A stretch of DNA of 22,336 nucleotides. Origin: a virus. This document shows positions 16,323-21,978 of the stretch, piece by piece. A model generated the notes under the pieces. That model made no database searches, was not told the origin of the DNA, and saw only the letters and a list, made by a program, of their open reading frames with translations. A program made the position numbers and the translations under genes. The DNA is taken from positions 1 to 22,336 of IMG/VR virus record IMGVR_UViG_3300045452_000008; one strand, given 5' to 3'. Within the stretch, counting starts at the first letter, position 1. Every line of letters starts with the position of its first letter.

Positions 16323-16645
16323 CACATCGGCTCCCGGCGGGTGAAACCGCTGTTGAACTCGGCGTCGCCGACAGCCGCGTCCGGCATGGCGCCGTCGTTG
16401 CGGTAGATCTCGAGCGCCATGGTCAGGGCTTCCTTGATGCTGCCGGCCGGCGCGTATTCACCGGTCTCAGCCATGGCTTCCATGCCCTCGCCCATGGGGG
16501 CCGCGGCTGCCTTGTCCACGCCCACGCTGAGCTGGCCACCCTCGACCTTGATGCAGATCGTGTAGCTGCCCATGCCGGCTTCGGGCGGGGCTTCCTGGCC
16601 AGCCATGGGAGGCTGGGCCGGGGTTTCGGGGTTCATGGTGTCCAT
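16322..16645 (-). CDS. Small acidic protein with C-terminal EFNSGF peptide
   Basis: 107 residues, family not recognised. A Pro/Met/Ala-rich N-terminus precedes a short beta segment (GSYTICIKVEGGQLSVGVD), a Met/Ala/Glu-rich stretch, and a helix (SIKEALTMALEIYRNDGAM). It ends DAEFNSGFTRREPM, matching the peptide at the ends of the scaffold and of the post-portal protein. AAGGA lies seven bases before ATG 16645. An in-frame ATG at 16636 is possible. The shared tail hints at a common binding partner during head assembly. Confidence 0.72.
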   Translation of the reverse strand: MDTMNPETPAQPPMAGQEAPPEAGMGSYTICIKVEGGQLSVGVDKAAAAPMGEGMEAMAETGEYAPAGSIKEALTMALEIYRNDGAMPDAAVGDAEFNSGFTRREPM

Positions 16646-16658
16646 GGGATGGTCCTTC

Positions 16659-17051
16659 TCAAGCAGAGGTTTGCTGTTCGCCAGTCAGAGGCGGTTGCAT
16701 GGCGTGGAGCTTGCTGCGCAGCTCGTAGCCCATCAGCGGCCAGATCTTGGCCACCGCGTTCTGACGGGCGATCTTGCGGCCCAGCTCGGCGTCGAAGTTC
16801 TCAGGGCTGGCACAGGCGGCTTCGCCCGTGACCGTGAAGCCGTTGCGCAGTACCAGGACGCAGAAGGTCAGCAGCGAGAGAGCCCTTTCAGAGGTGGCGT
16901 AGGCGCGGGTGTTCAGCGCGCCTGCGCCGTTTGCTCCGTCCAGCCCAGTGAAGTAATGCTCGCTGGCGATGTTCGCCTCGATGTCGGCCGGCGTGATGCG
17001 CGGTGCGGTGAGGCCTTTGGCCTGGATCTCTTGCTCGATTGCGTTTTCCAT
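16659..17051 (-). CDS. Gp49-family phage protein
   Basis: 130 residues. The sequence TAPRITPADIEANIASEHYF, then SLLTFCVLVLRNGFTVTGEA, ACASPENFDAELGRKIARQN and IWPLMGYELRSKL is the signature of the Gp49 family of phage proteins (Pfam Phage_gp49_66). These are common near the packaging or late region; their molecular role is unknown to me. ATG 17051 is chosen with AAGGA eight bases upstream. Open sequence upstream in the same frame is low-complexity and overlaps the non-coding block. First gene of the structural operon. Confidence 0.88.
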   Translation of the reverse strand: MENAIEQEIQAKGLTAPRITPADIEANIASEHYFTGLDGANGAGALNTRAYATSERALSLLTFCVLVLRNGFTVTGEAACASPENFDAELGRKIARQNAVAKIWPLMGYELRSKLHAMQPPLTGEQQTSA

Positions 17052-17262
17052 GGGTGAGTTCCTTCTCTCGGTTGGGGGTTGGGGTGGCGCCCTTGCGGCC
17101 TGTTCCTGCGCGACAGCACACGCCGCCACGCATTACCGGGTCTGTTCTGTCCCGGCAGGGCGCGGCCGTTCGCTATCTCGCCTCGATTACCCGACTGATG
17201 CGAGCCGGGGAAGGACCTGGCGGTGGCTGGCCGCCACGCCGTCGGGCTCGGCGGTGGTGTAG

Positions 17263-17286
17263 AAAACCCCCGGGGTCAGCCGGGGG
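17263..17286 (-). terminator. Intrinsic terminator after the tRNA block
   Basis: Minus-strand stem CCCCCGG/CCGGGGG (7 bp, loop of 6) followed by TTTTCT. It would end unmodified transcripts that carry the tRNAs, before the structural genes. Confidence 0.75.
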
Positions 17287-17341
17287 CGAAAGAACCTTTG
17301 GCAACTGCTTGCGTTGGGGTTCCGAGACACAACTGGGGGTG

Positions 17342-17399
17342 CCAAGCACCCGCCCGGGTCCTATGAGCGCGGAGCATCCGGGCGGGGTGGTTTGCTTGG
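17342..17399 (-). other. Long compound hairpin, 16 paired bases
   Basis: Outer stem CCAAGCA (17342-17348) pairs with TGCTTGG (17393-17399). Inner stem CCCGCCCGG (17349-17357) pairs with CCGGGCGGG (17378-17386). A 6-base bulge lies on one side only, and the loop is 20 bases. There is no T-run, so it is not a terminator. An alternative small hairpin (GGTGC/GCACC) overlaps its left edge. It could be a transcript structure or a DNA recognition site. Confidence 0.65.
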
Positions 17400-17591
17400 G
17401 CTACGCTGATTTGCCCATCAGCGAGAGGCCGGCCCTCTTGCACAGATCAGCAGGATGGGAATTGCTGCGTGCTGTCGGGCCCTGGCGTGGTGTCCTCGGG
17501 CTCGACCTGGCGGTCCGGTTTTGATGAATCCAGGGCTGCGCTCCCGTCTGTGCACTGCGAGAGTTTGGGTGATGGGGCGAGCCCTTGGAAC

Positions 17592-17667
17592 TGGTTGCAG
17601 CGGCTGGACTTGAACCAGCGACCTTCGGGTTATGGGCCCGACGAGCTACCAACTGCTCCACGCTACA
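17592..17667 (-). tRNA. Initiator-like tRNA-Met (anticodon CAT)
   Basis: 76 bases with encoded CCA. Arms: acceptor TGTAGCG/CGCTGCA (one G-U pair), D stem GAGC/GCTC, anticodon stem TCGGG/CCCGA with loop CCCATAA, T stem GCTGG/CCAGC with loop TTCAAGT, and A73. Initiator hallmarks present: three G-C pairs at the base of the anticodon stem and A11-U24 in the D stem. Instead of the usual unpaired C1-A72 it has a weak U1-A72 pair. The anticodon arm and variable loop match E. coli tRNA-fMet except that U33 is C, which is very unusual in bacteria. Confidence 0.9.
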
Positions 17668-17915
17668 GGAATGGTTGCCGGTTACTCGATCCGGCGGTAT
17701 TGCACCAGCGTTTCTGCCCGATGTATGCCGCAGGCGCCAGCCACCGAGCCGCAATGTGGTGGATCGCTTAACCCTGCTCGTTGGCTCCGATCTGAGGCCA
17801 CTTGGTAGAAGGCTGACTGATGCCGTTAAGGGTTCGCCAGGCCCAAGCTGCGCCGCCCTCTGTGGACGACTTAGCCGGCTCTCCGCAGACTGTCTGTGCA
17901 GCCCGCAGGACTTAT

Positions 17916-17991
17916 TGGCACCGAGGGAAGGACTCGAACCCTCAACCTCTGGTTTTGGAGACCAGCGCTCTGCCAGTTGAGCTACCAGGGT
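17916..17991 (-). tRNA. tRNA-Trp (anticodon CCA)
   Basis: 76 bases with encoded CCA. D stem GCTC/GAGC, anticodon stem CTGGT/ACCAG with loop CTCCAAA, and T stem GAGGG/CCTTC (one G-U) with loop TTCGAGT. Trp identity is supported by anticodon CCA, G73 and A1-U72. The acceptor stem ACCCTGG/CCTCGGT has two adjacent mismatches (C4-C69 and U5-U68), so folding or charging may be weakened. It lies 248 bases ahead of the Met tRNA in the same transcript. Confidence 0.88.
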
Positions 17992-18104
17992 GCAGAAATG
18001 GTGCCCCGTTTCGTGGGGTTCCGGCCTGTTGCGCGGCAGGCACCAAACGCGGATTCTCCCGTCATGGTGCCAAGCCCGCGAGTCTTGGGACGGTCCACAA
18101 ATGG

Positions 18105-18126
18105 AAAAGCCCGCAGGGCGCGGGCT
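18105..18126 (-). terminator. Intrinsic terminator in the late leader (tR'-like)
   Basis: Minus-strand stem AGCCCGC/GCGGGCT (7 bp, loop GCCCT) ending in TTTT. It lies about 90 bases after the predicted start of the late transcript and ahead of the tRNAs. This is where a Q-type protein would need to prevent termination. Confidence 0.8.
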
Positions 18127-18218
18127 TCGGAAATTTTGGAGGGCACTCACCCCTTGAGGGGCGGGCCGACTACTCTTGTCGCTGCGTTTTTCTGCGCAGG
18201 CTTTATCTCGGTGCGCTA

Positions 18219-18247
18219 ATTGTAGGGCTGTCAATTCAACTGTGCAA
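18219..18247 (-). promoter_or_regulatory. Sigma-70-type late promoter (pR'-like)
   Basis: Minus-strand -35 TTGCAC (18247-18242) and -10 TACAAT (18224-18219) with a 17-base spacer; expected start near 18212. The surrounding stretch is clearly more AT-rich than the genes. It begins just after the last early gene and drives toward the terminator at 18126. A CCCCT/AGGGG hairpin (about 18152-18164) lies in the leader. Confidence 0.72.
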
Positions 18248-18272
18248 GGAATTGTTGCGAATTCGGTAATTC

Positions 18273-18590
18273 CTAGCGCAGTCTGGTAATCAGCCCTGGA
18301 ACTGGCGTCAGCAAATGGTATTCCATCAGCTGGTCCTGCATCTGCTCGACCTTGATCAGGGCCTCGTAGGACAGGATCAGCAGGGCCTCCTCGGGCGAGA
18401 GGCCTGCTTGGCTGGCCATATCCATGACGTTGCGCATGAGCACGGGCGCTATTGAAGGCTGCCTGTTCTTGCCGTCGAATCGCCCGCCGGTGTGCAGCAC
18501 GCGGATGAATTCTCCCCGGATCCTGCGCATGTTGGCCGTGATGGCGTCGTTGTCGGGGCGGTCGGGTTCTTGCATGAAGGGTGGCAGCAT
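18273..18590 (-). CDS. Small helical protein of unknown function, last early gene
   Basis: 105 residues, family not recognised. The N-terminus (LPPFMQEPDRPDNDAITANM) is followed by RRIRGEFIRVLHTGGRFDGK and helices SPEEALLILSYEALIKVEQM. No catalytic motif or membrane segment. AGGAG six bases before ATG 18590. It ends in TAG, one of two genes here with an amber stop. It lies directly before the predicted late promoter and close behind the Q-like gene. Confidence 0.75.
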   Translation of the reverse strand: MLPPFMQEPDRPDNDAITANMRRIRGEFIRVLHTGGRFDGKNRQPSIAPVLMRNVMDMASQAGLSPEEALLILSYEALIKVEQMQDQLMEYHLLTPVPGLITRLR

Positions 18591-18607
18591 GGGGTTCTCC
18601 TGTAGAA

Positions 18608-18781
18608 CTAGATCTGGACCTGCTTTGCAGGCAATTCCTGAAACTTGATCGGCACCAGTTCTTCGCCCTCAAGGCGATACACGCCGTTCTCGGTGGCAAC
18701 AATGACCTTCCCCTGGTGCTCGATAATTCCTACCACCTTGCCCGGGACGGGTATGAGGTTCCAATGCTTTGGGAATTCCAT
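18608..18781 (-). CDS. 57-residue protein of unknown function
   Basis: The product is short and beta-rich: PKHWNLIPVPGKVVGIIEHQ, then GKVIVATENGVYRLEGEELV, resembling one blade or hairpin of a propeller-like sheet. GGAG precedes ATG 18781, which starts two bases after the Q-like stop. It ends in TAG. Similar short proteins occur near Q in related phages as far as I recall; function unknown. Confidence 0.72.
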   Translation of the reverse strand: MEFPKHWNLIPVPGKVVGIIEHQGKVIVATENGVYRLEGEELVPIKFQELPAKQVQI

Positions 18782-18783
18782 GG

Positions 18784-19365
18784 TCACAGCTCCAGCTGAG
18801 GCGCCAGCGCCCGCATCGCAGCCGGCCCGGCATACCCCGACGCCCGGGTCATCTCCGAAACCATCCAGCGGGCCAATTCCCGCCACTCGGGCCTGAATTG
18901 CCGCTCGAATTGCATCTTGCGGCTGCCGCGGCATTCCGGGCACTCGCGCTCGCTCAGGGTCTTGGTTCCGGGGATCAGCTGGTATCCACGGCCTTCGCAG
19001 GGCTTGCAGGTGCCGTCGCGGTGCCACGCCAGGCAGGCCCGGGCCAGGTCCACGCACTGCACGCGCTTGATGCGGCAGTCGATCTTGAAGCTGTGCTCGT
19101 GGGCCATCTCGGCCAGGGTCCGGACGATGTCGTAGGCCGCGCGGTTGTCGCCGCTGAACAGGCGCTCCAGGCTCACGGCCAGCGGGGCCGGCCTGACAGG
19201 CTCGTAGGTGTCTGGCGCGATGATCCGCCTACCCTCAGTCAAGGCTTTGTCCGCCAGGCCCATGGCGCCCAGCGTGTCGCTGTCGCTCATGTAGGTCTTG
19301 CCGTCCACCGCCAGGTTGCTGCTGTGCACGGCGCTCGCGTATCGGTTTTGGATCTTCTGGGTCAT
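18784..19365 (-). CDS. Q-like late antiterminator (putative)
   Basis: 193 residues. Residues 120-145 hold a zinc-ribbon pair: CKPCEGRGYQ (Cys120, Cys123) and CPECRGSRK (Cys142, Cys145), the CxxCxGxG style of lambda-type Q proteins. The preceding helical segment (SLERLFSGDNRAAYDIVRTL) and the following basic helix (ERQFRPEWRELARWMVSEM) could contact DNA and polymerase. The ATG overlaps the previous stop as ATGA. It is encoded just upstream of a promoter-terminator pair heading into the late genes, exactly where Q would act. A DnaJ-like zinc motif in an unrelated protein is the main alternative. Confidence 0.7.
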   Translation of the reverse strand: MTQKIQNRYASAVHSSNLAVDGKTYMSDSDTLGAMGLADKALTEGRRIIAPDTYEPVRPAPLAVSLERLFSGDNRAAYDIVRTLAEMAHEHSFKIDCRIKRVQCVDLARACLAWHRDGTCKPCEGRGYQLIPGTKTLSERECPECRGSRKMQFERQFRPEWRELARWMVSEMTRASGYAGPAAMRALAPQLEL

Positions 19366-19865
19366 GGCATCAGCCCCTTGAACGGGTTGTTGTGGATGTG
19401 GCGGTAGGTCCGCTGGTTCTTGATGTAGCTCACGGCCTGGCGGCTCACGCCTTCGCGTGCCGCTATCTCGCCAGGGGGTGCGTCTTCCAAGAAGATTTCC
19501 TTGGCCTTCTCGTCGCCCAGCTTGGAAGGGCGCCTGCGCCGGGCGAGCGCGACATTGGCCTTGTGGCCGGCGTGATGGATCAGCCCAGCCTCGATCTCGC
19601 GCTTGACCACGCCTGCCTTGCTGACCTCGCGCAGCAGCTCGGGGTTCATGCACTTGTCGTCGGCGCAGTCTGTGACGATGCAGTGGCCCTTCTTCACCGG
19701 GCGGCCCTTGTGCAGCTCGAAGACCGTGCGGCGCACGGGGTAGCGCTTCTTGTTCACGTAGACGGCGATCTTGTGGCCCACAGGCCCTGGGTGGCCGGCC
19801 CAGCGCCAGTTGGTGTCGCACTCCGGGCAGAGGGTGCAGCGGGATTGGATGTCTTGCAGCTGCAT
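19362..19865 (-). CDS. Degenerate HNH protein with C-terminal helix-turn-helix
   Basis: 167 residues. The N-terminal part has a Cys cluster (CTLCPEC at 10-16) and the frame of an HNH homing-type nuclease: RYPVRRTVFELHKGRPVKKG and CIVTDCADDKCMNPELL at 62-78. The His expected before the first central Cys and the last His of the motif are Asp/Thr and Leu here, so catalysis is doubtful. The C-terminus LGDEKAKEIFLEDAPPGEIA, then AREGVSRQAVSYIKNQRTY, is a clear helix-turn-helix. ATG 19865 abuts the previous TAA. It may now act as a DNA-binding regulator. Confidence 0.75.
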   Translation of the reverse strand: MQLQDIQSRCTLCPECDTNWRWAGHPGPVGHKIAVYVNKKRYPVRRTVFELHKGRPVKKGHCIVTDCADDKCMNPELLREVSKAGVVKREIEAGLIHHAGHKANVALARRRRPSKLGDEKAKEIFLEDAPPGEIAAREGVSRQAVSYIKNQRTYRHIHNNPFKGLMP

Positions 19866-20315
19866 TTAGAACCTCACGGTGTCGACGCCCAGGCCGGCAA
19901 AGTCACTGCGCTTCATGGCGATCTGCACCGCCTCGCGCGCCGTGGCGCCGGCCTCCAGCGCACCCCAGGCAAACTCGTGGCCACCGCCGAAGGCATAGAT
20001 GCGCTCGTAGTGGCGGATGTAGACCAGCGTCGGGCTCAGCTGCCATATCCTGCACTTCTCGTCGATCACCAGCGCGCACTGTTGACCGAAGTCGGAGGCC
20101 TGCATGAAGTCTTGGCAGTTGGGGCGCGGACCGGTGCCGCGCATCCACGCCAGCACGGCCATTGCAAAAGCGGCCTCGCCGGAGAAAGCCACAAGGAAAC
20201 GGCGGCCGTCTGGGGCCCGAACCTTGAACACTTTGCGCACGCGGCGGCGTGCCGCCCCGGACCAGCTGCACGCATCTGCCGCCAGGGTCTTGCCGTCCCA
20301 AGCAATCGTCGTCAT
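19866..20315 (-). CDS. HslV/proteasome-like Ntn hydrolase
   Basis: 149 residues, slightly shorter than HslV (about 175). It begins MTTIAWDGKTLAAD, so removal of Met exposes an N-terminal Thr as in HslV. The active-site Asp (AAD, residue 14) and Lys (RKV, residue 28, aligning with HslV Lys33) are present. Further matches: FLVAFSGEAAFAMAVLAWM, then YAFGGGHEFAWGALEAGATA and REAVQIAMKRSDFAG, following HslV order. ATG 20315 is fixed by the catalytic Thr and overlaps the previous stop as ATGA. HslV needs the HslU ATPase, absent here; host HslU or ATP-independent action is possible. Substrate unknown. Confidence 0.8.
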   Translation of the reverse strand: MTTIAWDGKTLAADACSWSGAARRRVRKVFKVRAPDGRRFLVAFSGEAAFAMAVLAWMRGTGPRPNCQDFMQASDFGQQCALVIDEKCRIWQLSPTLVYIRHYERIYAFGGGHEFAWGALEAGATAREAVQIAMKRSDFAGLGVDTVRF

Positions 20316-20458
20316 GCTGTCACCGAGTGCAGCCAGGGCTTGATCAAGGACCACAGCCAAGGGATACCGAATATCAACGCGGCAGTCACGGCCGCACTGA
20401 TAACGGCTATCACAACCATGGCCATCGCCATGGCCTTTGCAATTCCTTCTCCGATCAA
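20312..20458 (-). CDS. 48-residue single-pass membrane peptide, TTG start
   Basis: A TTG at 20458 has a strong AAAGGAG six bases upstream and overlaps the YbcO-like stop as TTGA; the stop overlaps the next ATG as ATGA. The product has a short amphipathic start (IGEGIAKAMAMAM), a hydrophobic segment (VVIAVISAAVTAALIFGIPW) and a tail with Trp and Lys (LWSLIKPWLHSVTA). ATG codons within the Ala-Met repeat are alternative starts. Function unknown; small membrane peptides in early regions often affect the host envelope. Confidence 0.7.
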   Translation of the reverse strand: MIGEGIAKAMAMAMVVIAVISAAVTAALIFGIPWLWSLIKPWLHSVTA

Positions 20459-20940
20459 GTTTCTCTCCTTTGGTTGATGTGATCCACTGCCCGGCGCGCG
20501 GCCTGCCGAAAGCGCAGCGGCTCGCCCGGATCGGTTGCGATGCGTTCCCACTCCACGCGCTGGCGGGCCAGGGCGGCATCGAAGGCGCGGCGCTTTTCGT
20601 AGCGGTCGGCGCAGCCCTGGTCGTACCAGCCGTGGCACAGCGCGCAGGCCCAGACGCTGTAGCAGTCGTCGGCCTTGCGTCCCCTGGCCTTGCCGTGGTC
20701 CAGATGGTTGCTGTGCGCGGCCACCGTCGTGTCGGTGCCGGCGTGCGTGGGGCGCGGCATCAGGCACGGGCGGCCACGCGCCATGTCCAGCAGTGCAAGA
20801 TCTCGATACGCAGCAGGCTTCGGCACGACGGCTGCATCGTTGGCGCTGATACGCGCGTAGTTCACGGGCTGCACCAGCGGGCGCACGGGTGCGGCCGGCG
20901 TCGGCGTGTAGACCTTGCGGGCAAAGCCGGTGCGCTTCAT
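20455..20940 (-). CDS. YbcO-like nuclease-domain protein (DUF1364)
   Basis: 161 residues. After a basic Pro-rich N-terminus, the core GRPCLMPRPTHAGTDTTVAA, then HSNHLDHGKARGRKADDCYS, CALCHGWYDQG and KRRAFDAALARQ, is that of the YbcO/DUF1364 family of lambdoid phages, which has an HNH-like metal-binding nuclease fold. Conserved Cys and His residues are present. ATG overlaps the previous stop as ATGA. In lambdoid phages these genes lie in the nin-type region before Q, as here. A role in phage recombination or repair is the likely reading. Confidence 0.83.
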   Translation of the reverse strand: MKRTGFARKVYTPTPAAPVRPLVQPVNYARISANDAAVVPKPAAYRDLALLDMARGRPCLMPRPTHAGTDTTVAAHSNHLDHGKARGRKADDCYSVWACALCHGWYDQGCADRYEKRRAFDAALARQRVEWERIATDPGEPLRFRQAARRAVDHINQRRET

Positions 20941-21479
20941 GCTGAATGCTCCTCGTGGTCCGCAAAGATCGCCTCAACCATCTCGGTCATGAGGGCGGGC
21001 TTGCGTCGCAGGTGACGCCAGAGAAAGCGCTGGGCACGCTCGGTGCGCAGGAATGCCACCATGGCGGCGTGGGCCTCGCGCATCTCGTCCTCGCTGGTCT
21101 CGGGGAAGCTGGTGCTGCGCGGTACCGCCTTGCCCGTCTTCTCGTTCCAAATGACGTAGCCGGCACCTACCTTGAGCCAGTCGTGCAGGCGCTCAATGTT
21201 GGTGAACCGGTCCTGGCTCTGGAACAGGCGCTCAAGGATGGCGCGGTGCCGTCGATGGAAGGGCCCGCTGCGCTCCTCGACGCGGAACAGCAGGAAGCCC
21301 TCGCCCGGCTCGGCGTTCATGAGGTCCTTCCACAGCCGGCGCCAGCGCGCATCGTGGTCGCGCGTGATGCCGCGGATCTTCTGGAACAGCACGCGGCGCA
21401 GGACGTCGCGCTCGGCATCCGTCAGGTAGCCCAGTGGCTCCATCGGGCAGATCATGATGTCGGCAGGCCTGGCGCTCAT
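20937..21479 (-). CDS. DUF1367-like phage protein
   Basis: 180 residues. The centre reads FHRRHRAILERLFQSQDRF, then LHDWLKVGAGYVIWNEKTGK and VPRSTSFPETSEDEMREAH. This fits DUF1367, a family from the nin-like region of lambdoid phages, with the same order of an aromatic helix, a W/Y-rich segment and a Lys/Arg-Ser-x-Ser-Phe turn. It is Arg-rich and probably binds nucleic acid or a host protein; function unknown. ATG 21479 has GGAGG nine bases upstream and overlaps the end of the amber-interrupted frame as ATGA. Confidence 0.75.
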   Translation of the reverse strand: MSARPADIMICPMEPLGYLTDAERDVLRRVLFQKIRGITRDHDARWRRLWKDLMNAEPGEGFLLFRVEERSGPFHRRHRAILERLFQSQDRFTNIERLHDWLKVGAGYVIWNEKTGKAVPRSTSFPETSEDEMREAHAAMVAFLRTERAQRFLWRHLRRKPALMTEMVEAIFADHEEHSA

Positions 21480-21739
21480 GGCAGATAAACCTCCATCGGA
21501 GGGATACGCTTGAACCAGATGTAGCGGGCCTTTCCAGTCGTTGTTACGCCAAATACTCGGACGTCCTCGCCTCGGCGGCGCAGTTTGCGGGCACGCCTGC
21601 AGCACACCTCACGTCGCTGTGTCCAGCTGTATCCGTAGACCAGAAGATCAAGCAGCTGCCTTTCCTCACGCCGCTAAGGTGGTGTTAACGGCTTTTGAGC
21701 GGCCAACACAGGTGCCAGTAGGTTGAATGGAGACGTCAT
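21476..21739 (-). pseudogene. Small gene interrupted by one in-frame amber codon
   Basis: ATG 21739 overlaps the previous stop as ATGA. The frame runs 21 codons (MTSPFNLLAPVLAAQKPLTP...), meets TAG at 21674-21676, then continues 65 open codons (RREERQLLDLLVYGYSWTQR, later VFGVTTTGKARYIWFKRIP) to a TGA that overlaps the next ATG as ATGA. Both ends fit the operon, so an 87-residue basic protein is the natural reading, broken by one stop. No good in-frame restart follows the TAG. It could be a recent mutation, an assembly error or readthrough; TAG is followed by C, a leaky context. Family not recognised. Confidence 0.65.
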
Positions 21740-21978
21740 GGCCTGCGCCCCCGGCGTTCGTTCTTCCACTGGGCGACTACCTTGCCTTTGTGGGTTGGCC
21801 GGTAGTGGGCAACAGGTGGCTGCTGCGGCTCGTCCAAGTAGACCGACTCGATGATCTCGAAAGGCTCAACCTTCCCCGTCGTTCCCTGGGCCAGGACGAC
21901 CTGAGCCCCCGTCGTCTCCAGGGCGGCGATGAGATCGGGATAGATGCCGGGTTGAACGACTTGGATTCTTAGACTCAT
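21736..21978 (-). CDS. Small protein of unknown function
   Basis: 80 residues. It begins SLRIQVVQPGIYPDLIAALE, then GAQVVLAQGTTGKVEPFEII, probably alpha/beta, with a basic C-terminus (KNERRGRRP). ATG 21978 is chosen because it overlaps the DUF6011-like stop as ATGA; a GTG at 21993 in frame has no ribosome site. No motif identified. Confidence 0.75.
   Translation of the reverse strand: MSLRIQVVQPGIYPDLIAALETTGAQVVLAQGTTGKVEPFEIIESVYLDEPQQPPVAHYRPTHKGKVVAQWKNERRGRRP

Larger units (their letters stand above)
17052..17591 (-). other. Gene-free structured region between tRNAs and late genes
   Basis: About 540 bases without a credible gene. It holds several perfect stems: GCTGAT/ATCAGC at 17405-17422, AGAGG/CCTCT at 17424-17438, the compound hairpin at 17342-17399, and the terminator at 17263-17286. 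No ribosome site plus ATG leads into a plausible reading frame. The part left of 17263 is the leader of the Gp49-family gene; I saw no clear promoter there. Confidence 0.6.

Noticed and set aside
17460-17590. Coding-looking minus-strand stretch (SKPDRQVEPEDTTPGPDSTQQ)
   Set aside because: It has no start codon or ribosome site and would have to begin inside tRNA-Met.
17671-17705. Possible third tRNA (GCCGG/CCGGC stem-loop followed by AACCA)
   Set aside because: The loop is nine bases and no acceptor, D or anticodon arms could be assembled around it. At most it is a decayed fragment.
17401-18702. 433-codon minus-strand open frame across the tRNAs
   Set aside because: It crosses both tRNA genes, the terminator and the promoter, and has typical tRNA-translation peptides. 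No ribosome site was found.
21674-21676. TAG reassigned to an amino acid in this phage
   Set aside because: The genes ending at 18273 and 18608 use TAG as their natural stop, and reading through the latter runs out of frame into the next gene.
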